A DNA stretch of 64,000 bases from Variovorax paradoxus (GCF_018614875.1 NZ_JAGGNW010000009.1:310001-374000); one strand, 5' to 3'. Counted from the first letter of the stretch, positions 1 to 7,754 are shown. The notes: generated from the letters alone by a model not told the origin. Program-made: numbers and translations.

Positions 1-204
1 AAGATGGCGCTCGGCGACCTGCTGCGCAAGCTGCGCGAGGAGGGTGTGACCATCCTGATCGTCGAACACGACATGGACTTCGTGATGAAACTGGTAGACC
101 GGCTGGTGGTGATGAACTTCGGCTCCAAGCTCGTGGAGGGCGTGCCGTCGGCGGTGCGCGCCGACGAGCGCGTGCAGGCGGCTTACCTGGGGAGCGTGGT
201 ATGA
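1..204 (+). CDS. livG: LivG-type ABC transporter ATP-binding protein, C-terminal fragment
   Basis: This is the last 67 or so codons of an ATP-binding subunit; the start lies outside the window. The visible part carries the end of the nucleotide-binding domain: the H-loop region ([16 protein letters not shown], with the switch histidine) and the LivG-like tail ending in AAYLGSVV. In LivFGHMK systems LivG pairs with LivF on the inner face of the membrane to power uptake of branched-chain amino acids or, in many betaproteobacteria, aromatic and other organic acids. LivF follows 82 bp downstream on the same strand, which supports the call. The substrate cannot be told from this fragment. Confidence 0.9.
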   Translation, partial: KMALGDLLRKLREEGVTILIVEHDMDFVMKLVDRLVVMNFGSKLVEGVPSAVRADERVQAAYLGSVV

Positions 205-232
205 GCGCCGCACGGCCGCCCGAAGGCGCGGG

Positions 233-246
233 CCCCCTTCAGGGGG
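233..246. repeat. short GC hairpin between livG and livF
   Basis: CCCCCT and AGGGGG face each other across two bases in the 82 bp livG-livF gap. It lacks a T-run, so it is not a classical terminator. I have a recollection, not checked here, of similar C-run/G-run hairpins in Comamonadaceae intergenic DNA. It could stabilise the livG 3' end or tune livF expression. Confidence 0.4.
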
Positions 247-286
247 TGCGCGAAGTACACGAAGTGACAAGCCTGGGGGTGACGAA

Positions 287-1018
287 ATGACCGCGATGCT
301 GGAGATTGGGGACCTGCATGTTTCATATGGGCAGGTGGAAGCGGTGCGCGGCGTGTCGCTCGACCTGCAGCCGGGGCAAATCATCTCGGTGATCGGACCG
401 AACGGCGCGGGCAAGACGACGCTGCTGGCGGCGGCCATGGGGTTGCTGCCCTGCAAAGGCACGCTGCGCTTCGAGGGCGAAGACCTGCAGGGCCTCGACG
501 TGGAGGCGCGCGTGGAGCGCGGTCTGTGCCTGGTGCCCGAGAAGCGCGAACTCTTCGGTGAGCTCGCCGTGCTCGACAACCTGCAGCTCGGCGCATACGC
601 CAAGCGGCTGCGCGGCGATGCGATGAAGAAGCGGCTGCAGTCGGTGTACGACCGCTTTCCGCGGCTTGCCGAGCGCCGTTCGCAGCGCGCCGACACGCTC
701 TCGGGCGGTGAGCGGCAGATGCTGGCGGTGGGACGCGCGCTGATGTCGGAACCCCGCCTGCTGATGCTCGACGAGCCCAGCCTGGGGCTCGCGCCGCTGA
801 TCGTTCGAGACATCCTGACCATCGTGCGAAAGCTGCGCGAAGACGGCGTGTCGATCCTGCTGGTGGAGCAGAATGCACGCGCCGCGCTCGAATGCTCCGA
901 CCAGGGATACGTGTTGGAGACGGGCGAGATCGCGCTCTCTGGTGCCTCGACCGAACTGGCGAGCGACCCGCGCGTGCAGGCCACCTACCTCGGCGGAGGC
1001 ACGCACGATGACGAGTGA
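287..1018 (+). CDS. livF: LivF-type ABC transporter ATP-binding protein
   Basis: The 243 aa product is a complete ABC ATPase of the usual LivF length. Visible motifs are Walker [10 protein letters not shown] at residues 37-45, the signature LSGGERQM near residue 140, Walker [12 protein letters not shown] just after it, and the H-region [13 protein letters not shown]. The LxLVEQN form of the H-region is typical of LivF. It would energise a branched-chain-type importer together with the upstream LivG. Its stop codon lies inside the start of the next gene (11 bp overlap), so importer and acyl-CoA ligase are translationally coupled. This points to an organic-acid substrate that is activated with CoA on entry. 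Confidence 0.93.
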   Translation: MTAMLEIGDLHVSYGQVEAVRGVSLDLQPGQIISVIGPNGAGKTTLLAAAMGLLPCKGTLRFEGEDLQGLDVEARVERGLCLVPEKRELFGELAVLDNLQLGAYAKRLRGDAMKKRLQSVYDRFPRLAERRSQRADTLSGGERQMLAVGRALMSEPRLLMLDEPSLGLAPLIVRDILTIVRKLREDGVSILLVEQNARAALECSDQGYVLETGEIALSGASTELASDPRVQATYLGGGTHDDE

Positions 1019-2588
1019 AGCGCGCGCGTTGCCCCAACGCACGCTGCCCGCGATGCTGCAGCGGCAGTCGGAATGGTTCGCCGGACGTCCGCTCGTTCGG
1101 ATGGCGGGGCGGCAATGGACGCATGGCGACGCAGCGAGGGCGGCTGCGGTGCGTGCCGGCGCGCTGGCGCAGGCCGACGTGGCGCGCGGCGACCGCATCG
1201 CCGTGATGTGCGGCAACCGCATCGAGTTTCTCGAAACCTTTCTCGGCGCGGGCTGGCTCGGCGCGTCGGTGGTGCCGGTCAACACAGCGTCGATGGGGCC
1301 GCAGATCGAATACTTCCTCGCCAACAGCGAGGCGAAGCTGCTGGTGATCGAGGCGGGTTTTCTCGAACGGCTGAAGACGGCCGATGTGGGGCGCACGGCG
1401 CTGCGCGAGGTGTGGGTGATCGGCGAGACGGACGCTTCATGGGCGCCGCCTGCGGGCGTTCGCGTCTCGAGCTATCCCGAAGGCGGGGCATCCGTTGCAC
1501 CGGCCGCCGTGCAGCCCGGCGACCCGCTCGCCATCCTCTACACCTCTGGCACCACAGGCCCGGCCAAGGGTGTGGTCTGCCCGCATGCGCAGTATTTCTG
1601 GTGGGGCGTGAACAGCGCCGAGGTACTCGGCGTCGGCCGCGACGACGTGCTGTGCACCACGCTGCCGCTGTTCCACATCAATGCGCTCAACACCTTCGCG
1701 CAGGCTGCGCTGACCGGGGCGGAGGTGGTGTTCGAATCGCGCTTTTCCGCTTCGGGCTTCTGGCCGTCGATGCGCGCCAACGGGGCGACCGTGGTCTACC
1801 TGCTGGGCGCGATGGTGCCCATCCTGCTCGCCCAGCCCGAGGGCGAAGGCGAGCGCGATCACCGCGTTCGCATCGGGCTCGGGCCGGGAGTGCCCTCGGC
1901 GGCCGGGCAGGCCTTCAAGAAGCGCACCGGTGTGCCGCTGCTCGAAGGCTATGGATCGACCGAGACCAACTTCGCGATCGCCACCGCACCGGATTCGCCG
2001 CGCGGCGGCGTCATGGGCTGGCTGCGCCCCGGCTTCCAGGCGCGCGTGGCCGATGAAGGCGATGTGGAACTGCCGGCAGGCGAAGCCGGCGAACTGCTGC
2101 TGCGCGCGGACGAACCGCATGCCTTCGCGAGCGGCTACTTCAACATGCCCGACGAAACGGTCGAGGCCTGGCGCAACCTCTGGTTCCACACCGGCGACCG
2201 CGTGGTGCGCGATGCCGATGGCGCCTTCCGCTTTGTCGACCGCATCAAGGACGCGATCCGCAGGCGCGGCGAAAACATCTCTTCGTTCGAAGTCGAGCAG
2301 GTGCTGCTGAGCCACCCCGGCGTGGCCTCCTGCGCCGTGTACCCAGTGCAATCCGAACTGGCCGAGGACGAGGTGATGGCTGCGCTGGTGCCGCGCGAAG
2401 GCCAGCGCATCGACCCGGCCGAACTGGCGCGCTTCTGCGAGAGCCGCCTGCCGTACTTCGCGGTGCCGCGCTACATCGACGTGCTGCAAGACCTGCCGCG
2501 TACCGAGAACGGCAAGGTGCAGAAGTTCAAGCTGCGCGAGCGCGGCGTCAGTGAACAGACCTGGGACGGGAGGCCCGGCGTTCGCTAA
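1008..2588 (+). CDS. AMP-forming acyl-CoA synthetase/ligase (ANL superfamily)
   Basis: The 526 aa product belongs to the class-I adenylate-forming enzymes that make an acyl-AMP and then an acyl-CoA. It has the P-loop-like motif [11 protein letters not shown] from about residue 178, the A5-type motif EGYGSTETN, the A7 motif WFHTGDR, the A8 hinge [15 protein letters not shown] and the C-terminal catalytic lysine in [14 protein letters not shown] chose the ATG at 1008, inside the end of livF, rather than an upstream ATG in frame, because family homology starts there. Neighbours (Liv importer, SDR, thioesterase, MarR) suggest CoA activation of an imported aromatic or branched acid. The exact acid is not visible; CaiC-like ligases look similar. 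Confidence 0.88.
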   Translation: MTSEARALPQRTLPAMLQRQSEWFAGRPLVRMAGRQWTHGDAARAAAVRAGALAQADVARGDRIAVMCGNRIEFLETFLGAGWLGASVVPVNTASMGPQIEYFLANSEAKLLVIEAGFLERLKTADVGRTALREVWVIGETDASWAPPAGVRVSSYPEGGASVAPAAVQPGDPLAILYTSGTTGPAKGVVCPHAQYFWWGVNSAEVLGVGRDDVLCTTLPLFHINALNTFAQAALTGAEVVFESRFSASGFWPSMRANGATVVYLLGAMVPILLAQPEGEGERDHRVRIGLGPGVPSAAGQAFKKRTGVPLLEGYGSTETNFAIATAPDSPRGGVMGWLRPGFQARVADEGDVELPAGEAGELLLRADEPHAFASGYFNMPDETVEAWRNLWFHTGDRVVRDADGAFRFVDRIKDAIRRRGENISSFEVEQVLLSHPGVASCAVYPVQSELAEDEVMAALVPREGQRIDPAELARFCESRLPYFAVPRYIDVLQDLPRTENGKVQKFKLRERGVSEQTWDGRPGVR

Positions 2589-2615
2589 AATGATTCAGAA
2601 CTAAATAATTCAGAA
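2586..2615 (+). promoter_or_regulatory. candidate promoter and MarR operator ahead of the SDR gene
   Basis: The 26 bp between the ligase stop and the SDR start are AT-rich in a GC-rich setting. ATTCAGAA occurs twice as a direct repeat (2593-2600 and 2608-2615). The stretch 2598-2611 is an imperfect palindrome with GAA/TTC ends, of a size that fits a MarR-family dimer. A TAAAAT -10-like box lies at 2586-2591 and an AAATAAT stretch sits a few bases before the ATG. No Shine-Dalgarno sequence is present. The adjacent MarR gene is the obvious candidate binder; this is inference. Confidence 0.5.
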
Positions 2616-3391
2616 TGCACGCAAATTCATTGATCGGCCGCCACGCCCTCGTCACCGGCGCCGCGCGTGGCATAGGGGCCGAGATTGCCCGCACCCTGGC
2701 CGATGAGGGCGCGACGCTCACGCTGCTCGGGCGCGACCTCGATGCGCTCCAGCGCGTGGCCGCTTCGCTCGCAGGCCAGGGCCACGGCGTTGCCGCAGCC
2801 GATGTGGCCGACGCGCAAGCCGTGCAGTCGGCCTTTGCACTGGCGCGTGCCGAGCGCGGGCCGCTCGCCATTCTCGTGAACAACGCGGGCGCGGCCGAGA
2901 GCGCGCCTTTTCTCAAGACCTCGGTCGAGCTCTGGCAGCGCATGTTGTCGGTGAACCTGACCGGCACATTCCTGTGCGCGCAGGCGGCGCTGCCCGACAT
3001 GCTCGAAGCCGGCTGGGGCCGCATCGTCAACATCGCCAGCACCGCGGGCCAGAAGGGCTATGCCTACGTCGCGGCCTATACAGCGGCCAAGCATGGCGTG
3101 ATCGGGCTCACGCGATCGCTCGCGCTCGAAGTGGCGCGCAAGGGCGTCACGGTGAACGCGGTGTGCCCCGGCTACACCGACACCGACATCCTGCGCGCGA
3201 GCATTGCCAACGTGGTGGGCAAGACCGGCCGCAGCGAGGCCGACGCGCTGGCCGAGTTCTCCAGCGCCAATCCGCAGCGGCGCATCGTGCAGCCCGCCGA
3301 GGTGGCCGACGCGGTGCGCTGGCTCTGCGGGGAGGGCGCCGCATCCGTCACCGGGCAGTCGGTCTCGGTGTCGGGCGGGGAGGTGATGTGA
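2615..3391 (+). CDS. short-chain dehydrogenase/reductase (3-hydroxyacyl-CoA dehydrogenase type)
   Basis: The 258 aa product is a classical SDR with the Rossmann motif TGAARGIG near residue 15, the NNAG motif (ILVNNAGAA) near residue 90, a catalytic serine in [10 protein letters not shown] and the YxxxK pair in YTAAKHG. It would oxidise or reduce a hydroxyl/keto group with NAD(P); next to a CoA ligase and thioesterase, a 3-hydroxyacyl-CoA step is likely. The ATG at 2615 has no visible ribosome binding site, and an AT-rich promoter-like stretch abuts it, so the message may be nearly leaderless. It overlaps the MarR gene by one base. Substrate is unproven. Confidence 0.87.
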   Translation: MHANSLIGRHALVTGAARGIGAEIARTLADEGATLTLLGRDLDALQRVAASLAGQGHGVAAADVADAQAVQSAFALARAERGPLAILVNNAGAAESAPFLKTSVELWQRMLSVNLTGTFLCAQAALPDMLEAGWGRIVNIASTAGQKGYAYVAAYTAAKHGVIGLTRSLALEVARKGVTVNAVCPGYTDTDILRASIANVVGKTGRSEADALAEFSSANPQRRIVQPAEVADAVRWLCGEGAASVTGQSVSVSGGEVM

Positions 3392-3918
3392 TGCGCAACG
3401 ATGCCTCGCATGCCGCGCTCAGCGATGCCGAAGAACTCGGCCACGAGGCCCGCGCCGGCCGCGAAGACCACGCCATGCTCAGGCTGTGGCTGCGAATGCT
3501 TGCAAGCACCACCCAGATCGAGGCCGAGATCCGGCGCCGGCTGCGCGAGCGCTTCGGCATCTCGCTGGCGCGTTTCGACTACATGGCCCAGCTCTACCGC
3601 TACGAAGAAGGCCTCAAGATGCGCGTGCTGTCGCGCTACCTGATGGTGACCGGCGGCAACGTCACGGGCCTGACCGACGAGCTCGAGCGCGACGGCCTGG
3701 TGGCGCGCGCCCACAGCCCCGACGACCGCCGCTCGTGGATCGTGAGCCTCACGCCCAAGGGTCGCGCGAGCTTCGAGACCATGGCCAAGGAGCACGAGCA
3801 ATGGATTCTCGAGATGTTCTCCGGCCTCGACATGAAGACCGTCAGGCAGATGCACGCCCAGCTCGGCCAGTTGCGCGTGCACGTGATGCGCAGCGAGCCT
3901 TCGGGCGAGGAGGGTTGA
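3391..3918 (+). CDS. MarR-family transcriptional regulator
   Basis: The 175 aa product has a winged-helix MarR domain from about residue 30. The recognition-helix region reads LSRYLMVTGGNVTGLTDEL, followed by the wing motif HSPDDRRSWIVSLTPKG. MarR proteins bind palindromic operators as dimers and are usually released by a small ligand; in catabolic clusters like this the ligand is often the aromatic acid or its CoA ester. The ATG overlaps the SDR stop by one base and its own stop overlaps the thioesterase start, so it is expressed within the operon it probably controls. The palindrome at 2598-2611 is the candidate target. Confidence 0.9.
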   Translation: MRNDASHAALSDAEELGHEARAGREDHAMLRLWLRMLASTTQIEAEIRRRLRERFGISLARFDYMAQLYRYEEGLKMRVLSRYLMVTGGNVTGLTDELERDGLVARAHSPDDRRSWIVSLTPKGRASFETMAKEHEQWILEMFSGLDMKTVRQMHAQLGQLRVHVMRSEPSGEEG

Positions 3919-4352
3919 TGGCCGAGTTCCAGCGCCCGCGGATGATCCGCTTTTCCGATTGCGACCCGGCGGGCATCGTCTTCTATCCGCAGTACTTCGT
4001 CATGCTCAACGGCCTGGTGGAAGACTGGGTGAACGAAGGGCTCGGCGTCGACTACCACGCGCTCATCGGCGAGCGGCGCATCGGCCTGCCCACGGTGCGG
4101 CTCGAGGCCGACTTTCGCGCCGTGAGCCGCATGGGCGACCACGTCACGCTGGGCCTTGCGGTGGAGCGGCTGGGCTCGCGCTCCATGACGCTCGTGCTGC
4201 GCTGCTTCGACCCGGCCAGCGGCGAACTGCGCATGGAGGTGAAGCAGGTACTTGTGACCACCTCGCTCGAGAGCCATCGCGCCGTGGAAATTCCGGAAGA
4301 CCTGCGCGCAGCCATTTTGCGCGGCGCTCGACCTCGACCGGCGCGTGCGTGA
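3918..4352 (+). CDS. acyl-CoA thioesterase, 4-hydroxybenzoyl-CoA thioesterase/YbgC type
   Basis: The 144 aa product is a single hotdog-fold domain. The N-terminal signature FSDCDPAGIVFYPQYF is that of the 4-hydroxybenzoyl-CoA thioesterase family, whose catalytic aspartate is the D of DPAGI. It would hydrolyse an aromatic or short acyl-CoA, releasing CoA, which suits an operon with a CoA ligase, either as a product-forming or a CoA-salvage step. It starts at TGATG, overlapping the MarR stop, and is the last clear member of the run. A 57 bp gap with no obvious terminator follows. Confidence 0.87.
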   Translation: MAEFQRPRMIRFSDCDPAGIVFYPQYFVMLNGLVEDWVNEGLGVDYHALIGERRIGLPTVRLEADFRAVSRMGDHVTLGLAVERLGSRSMTLVLRCFDPASGELRMEVKQVLVTTSLESHRAVEIPEDLRAAILRGARPRPARA

Positions 4353-4409
4353 AGTCGGCGAGTGGTAGTACCTCAACCATCGATACAGACATGAAAGAGT
4401 GAGTGCCGC

Positions 4410-4820
4410 ATGGACAAGGAAACAATCATCGAAAGCGTCGCCCGGGCCTTGGAAAGCTGGATACGCCATGCTGGCGCCGCCCAACTGTGGCGGGTGCAGC
4501 AGCAAGGTAGCCTGGGGGCTTCCATCGTGGTGGAAGAAGACCTCGTCCACGTCCGCGTCGAACTCGGCGGCCCGCGCAATCCGCTGTCGGAACTGGGCCG
4601 CACCGATGGGCGCCTGCCCGTGACGGAAGCTTTTCTTGGCAACGGCGCGGCAGCGGCATCCTGGGGTGCGCCGCCCCCGCAGGGAGACCCGGCGCGCGAG
4701 GCATGGTTCCTGTCGAGCGAACTGGCCCAGGAACATGCGCGCCAGTACCTGCTGGCGGAGGTGAGGGAAAAGCGGGAAGTCCTGTCGGGGTTTGTCGAGG
4801 GCTGGCTGGCCGGCCGGTGA
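4410..4820 (+). CDS. hypothetical protein, 136 aa
   Basis: I do not recognise this protein. It is soluble, without signal peptide or membrane segment, acidic to neutral, and rich in Glu, Ala and Leu in its second half, where helical stretches are likely (SSELAQEHARQYLLAEVREK). Third positions are strongly G/C, as in its neighbours, which supports real coding. The ATG at 4410 follows GAGTGAGTGCCGC with only a weak ribosome binding site. It lies 57 bp after the thioesterase and could be the tail of that operon or a separate gene. No function is proposed. Confidence 0.6.
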   Translation: MDKETIIESVARALESWIRHAGAAQLWRVQQQGSLGASIVVEEDLVHVRVELGGPRNPLSELGRTDGRLPVTEAFLGNGAAAASWGAPPPQGDPAREAWFLSSELAQEHARQYLLAEVREKREVLSGFVEGWLAGR

Positions 4821-4858
4821 GGCCATGGAGCCCATAAGCCAGCGGCCCAATGAAAAGA

Positions 4859-4878
4859 AGCCCGCACGGCGGCGGGCT
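4859..4878 (-). terminator. rho-independent terminator of higBA
   Basis: AGCCCGC and GCGGGCT form a 7 bp GC stem with a 6-base loop. Read on the minus strand the hairpin is followed by TTCTTTTC. It lies 43 bp past the higA stop, which fits the end of the higBA message. Confidence 0.7.
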
Positions 4879-4921
4879 CAGACGCCGGTGTGAACCGGGC
4901 GCATTCCGTTGCCGGCTCGCA

Positions 4922-5215
4922 TCATGCGGCCAGCAACTCGATGCTTTCCAATTCGTCGCCGAGCGCGTCCTTCGCTGTGGCCGTCTCGAAGTCCTTTTGC
5001 AGACCGACCCAGAAGCCATCACTCAGGCCGAAGGCGCGCGACAGGCGCAGGCCGGTGTCGGCCGTTACTGCTCGTTCGCCGGCGATGATCGCGGTGATGC
5101 GGGTCAGCGGCACATGGATAGCCTTGGCCAGCTTGTAGGGCGTGATGCCCATCGGCATCAGAAACTCCTCGGCGAGAATTTCGCCAGGGTGCGGGTACGG
5201 TACTTGGCGCGTCAT
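4922..5215 (-). CDS. higA: HigA-family antitoxin (XRE helix-turn-helix)
   Basis: The 97 aa product begins with the HigA hallmark HPGEILAEEFLMPMGIT and has a Cro/C1-type HTH (YKLAKAIHVPLTRITAIIAG) over residues 25-65, followed by the family tail LSDGFWVGLQKDFE. HigA neutralises the HigB ribosome-dependent mRNA endonuclease and represses the operon. It lies 54 bp downstream of higB, in the toxin-first order that defines higBA. It should bind the palindrome at 5563-5575. Length and motifs are normal, so the antitoxin looks intact. Confidence 0.92.
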   Translation of the reverse strand: MTRQVPYPHPGEILAEEFLMPMGITPYKLAKAIHVPLTRITAIIAGERAVTADTGLRLSRAFGLSDGFWVGLQKDFETATAKDALGDELESIELLAA

Positions 5216-5269
5216 GGAAACTCCTTCTCAGCGCAACGGAACAACAAAACGATGTTCGGTTCCCCAGAC

Positions 5270-5551
5270 TCAGTGGTAGTCGACTATCTCTACTTCGGTC
5301 GGACCAGCTTCACTCCAGATGAAGCAGACGCGCCATTGATCGTTGACGCGAATGCTGTGCTGGCCTGCACGGTCACCGGCCAGCGCCTCTAGACGATTGC
5401 CCGGCGGCACGCGCAAATCCAGTAGCACGCCTGCCGCGTTGAGCATCGCCAGCTTTCGGATCGCAACCGCCTCGATATTTACCCAGCGGGCGACTCGTTG
5501 GCCTTCAAACAGTAGACGGGTTTCATCGCACCTGAAGGTCTGGATCGCCAT
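5270..5551 (-). CDS. higB: HigB-family toxin (RelE/HigB mRNA interferase)
   Basis: The 93 aa product has the HigB/RelE-like fold signature: a basic middle, the LPPGNRLE-like segment (RVPPGNRLEALAGDRAGQ) and the C-terminal strand motif IRVNDQWRVCFIW ending EVEIVDYH. HigB toxins cleave mRNA on the ribosome during stress. A longer in-frame reading exists, but the ATG at 5551 (MAIQTF) gives the normal family length and sits just after a promoter. All parts expected of an active toxin are present, and HigA follows, so the pair appears functional. Confidence 0.9.
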   Translation of the reverse strand: MAIQTFRCDETRLLFEGQRVARWVNIEAVAIRKLAMLNAAGVLLDLRVPPGNRLEALAGDRAGQHSIRVNDQWRVCFIWSEAGPTEVEIVDYH

Positions 5552-5557
5552 GGGGTG

Positions 5558-5586
5558 ATGGTAACGCAATGCGTTGGTAACGTCAA
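5558..5586 (-). promoter_or_regulatory. higBA promoter with embedded operator
   Basis: On the minus strand, TTGACG (5586-5581) and TACCAT (5563-5558) form -35 and -10 boxes with a 17 bp spacer. The perfect palindrome AACGCA-A-TGCGTT (5563-5575) lies in the spacer and touches the -10 box. A HigA dimer bound here would block RNA polymerase, the usual autoregulation of higBA. The start of higB is 7 bp from the -10 box. Confidence 0.72.
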
Positions 5587-5670
5587 GCGTTTCTATTTTT
5601 GTTGCGGTACGGATGGCGGTCAAACCAAACGGAGGTGCTGGTGAAGTGTTCGAGCGACGCACAAAGAAAA

Positions 5671-5695
5671 ACCTCCCAGCGATGAAGCGGGAGGT
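5671..5695 (-). terminator. second terminator downstream of tRNA-Lys
   Basis: ACCTCCC and GGGAGGT form a 7 bp stem with an 11-base loop. In the minus direction it is followed by TTTTTCTTTG. It lies between tRNA-Lys and higB and would keep tRNA transcription out of the toxin operon. Confidence 0.65.
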
Positions 5696-5743
5696 CTTTC
5701 TATTTGCGGAACACATCCCGCGATTGCGGAAGAGTTCCCACAA

Positions 5744-5772
5744 AAAAATAGCGCGAGAACCGCGCTATTTTT
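5744..5772 (-). terminator. primary terminator of tRNA-Lys
   Basis: AAAAATAGCGCG and CGCGCTATTTTT form a 12 bp perfect stem around the loop AGAAC. The outer AT pairs give a T-run on either strand, so it can act in both directions. It starts 9 bp past the CCA end of tRNA-Lys. Confidence 0.8.
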
Positions 5773-5780
5773 GGTGTTGG

Positions 5781-5856
5781 TGGTGGGCCCTGAGTGACTC
5801 GAACACTCGACCTACGGATTAAGAGTCCGCTGCTCTACCAACTGAGCTAAGAGCCC
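5781..5856 (-). tRNA. tRNA-Lys (anticodon CTT)
   Basis: The minus strand folds as a standard 76-nt tRNA with encoded CCA. The acceptor arm runs from GGGCTCT to AGGGCCC with one G-U pair, the D-arm contains AGCTCAGTTGGTAGAGC, and the T-loop is TTCGAGT. The anticodon stem GCGGA/TCCGT closes the loop CTCTTAA, giving CTT at positions 34-36, which reads AAG lysine codons. Promoter and terminators flank it directly. Confidence 0.95.
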
Positions 5857-5893
5857 TTGCACAAAACGTTTTGCGTTTTTTGGCAAGACCGCA

Positions 5894-5921
5894 AGTATAG
5901 CGTAAAAATTCCTGGGCTCAA
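5894..5921 (-). promoter_or_regulatory. promoter of tRNA-Lys
   Basis: On the minus strand TTGAGC (5921-5916) and TATACT (5899-5894) are separated by 16 bp. The expected start site is about 30 bp before the mature tRNA. A perfect 12-bp palindrome, CAAAACGTTTTG (5862-5873), lies in this leader. Confidence 0.65.
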
Positions 5922-5992
5922 CGATTTTGCCTGCGGCGGCGTTAGCATTCGTCATCATCGACGGGCCCCGGCCCTCCATCAGGAGACCTTCC

Positions 5993-6700
5993 ATGACAGA
6001 TACAACCACCATGCCTCACGTCGTGATCACCGGGGCCGCAGGCGCGCTGGGCCGTGCGGTGGCGCAGTACTTCCTCGAGCAGGGCGCGCGCCTTGCGCTG
6101 GTCGACCACCGCGCGGATCGCCTGGCCGAGGCCTTTCCGGGCCTGGACAATTCGCAGCATCTGCTGCTTGCGGGCGACGTGACCTCGGCGCCCGAAATGT
6201 CGGAGCTCGCGAGCCAGGCGCTCAAGGCCTTCGGCCGCATCGATGCGCTCGTCCACATTGCAGGCGGCTTCGAGATGGGCGAGGCAACGCACGCGCTCAC
6301 GCGTGCCAGCTGGGATCGGATGATGAATCTCAATGCCTGGTCTTTCGTTGCGGTGACGCAGGCGGTGCTGCCTTCGATGATCGAGCACGGCGCCGGCCGC
6401 ATCGTTGCGGTCACGGCCAAGGTGGCGGCGCGCGGCCTGCCGGCCATGGCGGCGTACATCGCGTCGAAGAGCGCGCTGCAGCGCCTAGTGGAAGCCATGG
6501 CCGCCGAGGCCGCCCCGCATGGCGTGGCCATCAACAGCGTGGCGCCCAGCGTGCTCGACACACCGGCCAATCGGCAGGCCATGCCGGACGCCAATCCCGC
6601 CAACTGGGTATCGACGTCTGTCGCGGCACAGACCATCGGTTTTCTTGCATCGCCCGCGGCCGCGGCGCTGCATGGCCAGCACCTGACGCTCGACACCTGA
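5993..6700 (+). CDS. short-chain dehydrogenase/reductase
   Basis: The 235 aa product is an SDR with TGAAGALG near residue 13, a serine in the VTAKVAARG region in place of the usual catalytic SSxxG motif, and the YxxxK pair in YIASKSALQ. The strand-4 NNAG motif is replaced by HIAG (LVHIAGGFEMG), and position S of the catalytic triad is not clear: IVAVTAKVAAR has threonine where serine is usual. Start at 5993 is set by AGGAG eleven bases upstream. It stands alone between tRNA-Lys and a strong terminator. Substrate unknown; the weak triad leaves open a modified activity. Confidence 0.82.
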   Translation: MTDTTTMPHVVITGAAGALGRAVAQYFLEQGARLALVDHRADRLAEAFPGLDNSQHLLLAGDVTSAPEMSELASQALKAFGRIDALVHIAGGFEMGEATHALTRASWDRMMNLNAWSFVAVTQAVLPSMIEHGAGRIVAVTAKVAARGLPAMAAYIASKSALQRLVEAMAAEAAPHGVAINSVAPSVLDTPANRQAMPDANPANWVSTSVAAQTIGFLASPAAAALHGQHLTLDT

Positions 6701-6720
6701 GCTGAAGTAACAAGAAGAAC

Positions 6721-6753
6721 AAGGCCCTGGCGCAATGCCAGGGCCTTTTTTTT
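6721..6753 (+). terminator. rho-independent terminator after the SDR gene
   Basis: AAGGCCCTGGC and GCCAGGGCCTT form an 11 bp stem with the loop GCAAT, followed by an eight-T run that begins in the stem. It lies 20 bp past the SDR stop and separates it from the pilus locus. Confidence 0.92.
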
Positions 6754-6976
6754 GGTTCTCCGCCGCCGCAATGCAGCGCGCCGCCTCTACGGCTTGCGGG
6801 CAGGCGCTTTGTCATGGTTGGGGGCAAAGAGGGCGGGGCGCTTGTCTCCCTGGAGAAGGGGCGCACCGCTCATGTGCGCATGCGGCGCGATTTTTACAGT
6901 GACTCCACGGCAAAACGCTTTGGCCCGGTAAGGGGAACGAAGCGGTGCCAGTCGGCCACATCACTGGGGAAAACGC

Positions 6977-7123
6977 ATGGAACCGCTCAACCTGCTGCCA
7001 AGAAACTTCATGAACCTGCTGCGCGAGGACGCCGGCATGTCGTTCATGGAGTTCGCGCTCATCGGTTCGCTCGTGGTGGTTGTGTGCCTGCTCCTGGTGC
7101 TTGCCATGCGGCGCAGCGCCTGA
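6977..7123 (+). CDS. small Flp-like type IVb pilin, 48 aa
   Basis: This short gene encodes a class IVb prepilin. The 20-residue leader ends in Gly20, followed by mature residues MSFMEFALIGSL, so Glu and Phe occupy positions +5 and +6 of the G/xxxxEF processing site; a single hydrophobic helix (VVVVCLLLVLAM) follows. It ends with RRSA, so there is almost nothing beyond the helix, which makes it shorter than the two Flp proteins downstream. The prepilin peptidase gene starts 10 bp later. A 276 bp gap upstream (6701-6976), holding one terminator, must contain the promoter of the locus, but I see no clear -35/-10 pair. It may be a minor or initiating pilin. Confidence 0.8.
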   Translation: MEPLNLLPRNFMNLLREDAGMSFMEFALIGSLVVVVCLLLVLAMRRSA

Positions 7124-7133
7124 GGTTCGCACC

Positions 7134-7718
7134 ATGAAGGAATTCGATGCTTTCCTCGATCTGCTGACGATGCTGGCCACGGACTTCCGCATGGGCGGGC
7201 TCTTCGTCCTGCTGGTGATGGCTGCGGTCAGCGACTGGCGCTTCTACCGCATTCCCAACTGGCTGACGTTCGGCGGCATGGTGTTCGCGATCATTTACGG
7301 CACGTTCGCGGCGCGCACGCCGCTGACGGGCGCGCTGCATGCAATGGGCGGCCTCGGGACGGGGCTCGCGATCATGCTGCCGTTCTATGTGCTGGGGATC
7401 ATGGGAGCGGGCGACGTCAAGCTGATGGCAATGGTCGGCGCCTTTCTCGGCCCCTACCAGACGCTGCAGGCCATTCTGCTCACCTGCATTGCCGGCGGCT
7501 TTGCGGCAGTGGCGGTGGCCATTCACCGGCGCCGCCTGGGCCACATGCTGTGCAACGTGAGGGATGCCGCGCAGGGCATCGTCGTCTCGGGCATTGCGGG
7601 CATACGGCCGACCGGAACGATCGACACGCGGCAATCCATCGGAAAGCTGCCTTACGGCATCTGTATTTGCGTGGGGACGATTGCACAGGTCCTGGCGCAT
7701 CAGTTGGGCTTCGTCTAG
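7134..7718 (+). CDS. tadV: TadV/CpaA prepilin peptidase
   Basis: The 194 aa product is an A24 aspartic prepilin peptidase of the short CpaA/TadV kind, without the N-methylase domain of PilD. Both catalytic aspartates are visible: SDWRFYRIPN near residue 28 and the GxGD motif in IMGAGDVKLMAM near residue 90. It has about five membrane helices. It should cut the leader from the three Flp-like pilins and probably from the TadE/F pseudopilins. The gene opens the assembly part of the tad locus, 36 bp ahead of rcpC. Confidence 0.92.
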   Translation: MKEFDAFLDLLTMLATDFRMGGLFVLLVMAAVSDWRFYRIPNWLTFGGMVFAIIYGTFAARTPLTGALHAMGGLGTGLAIMLPFYVLGIMGAGDVKLMAMVGAFLGPYQTLQAILLTCIAGGFAAVAVAIHRRRLGHMLCNVRDAAQGIVVSGIAGIRPTGTIDTRQSIGKLPYGICICVGTIAQVLAHQLGFV

Positions 7719-7754
7719 CCCGTCCCCTTCTTCATTCACACGGCGGAGATTCGC

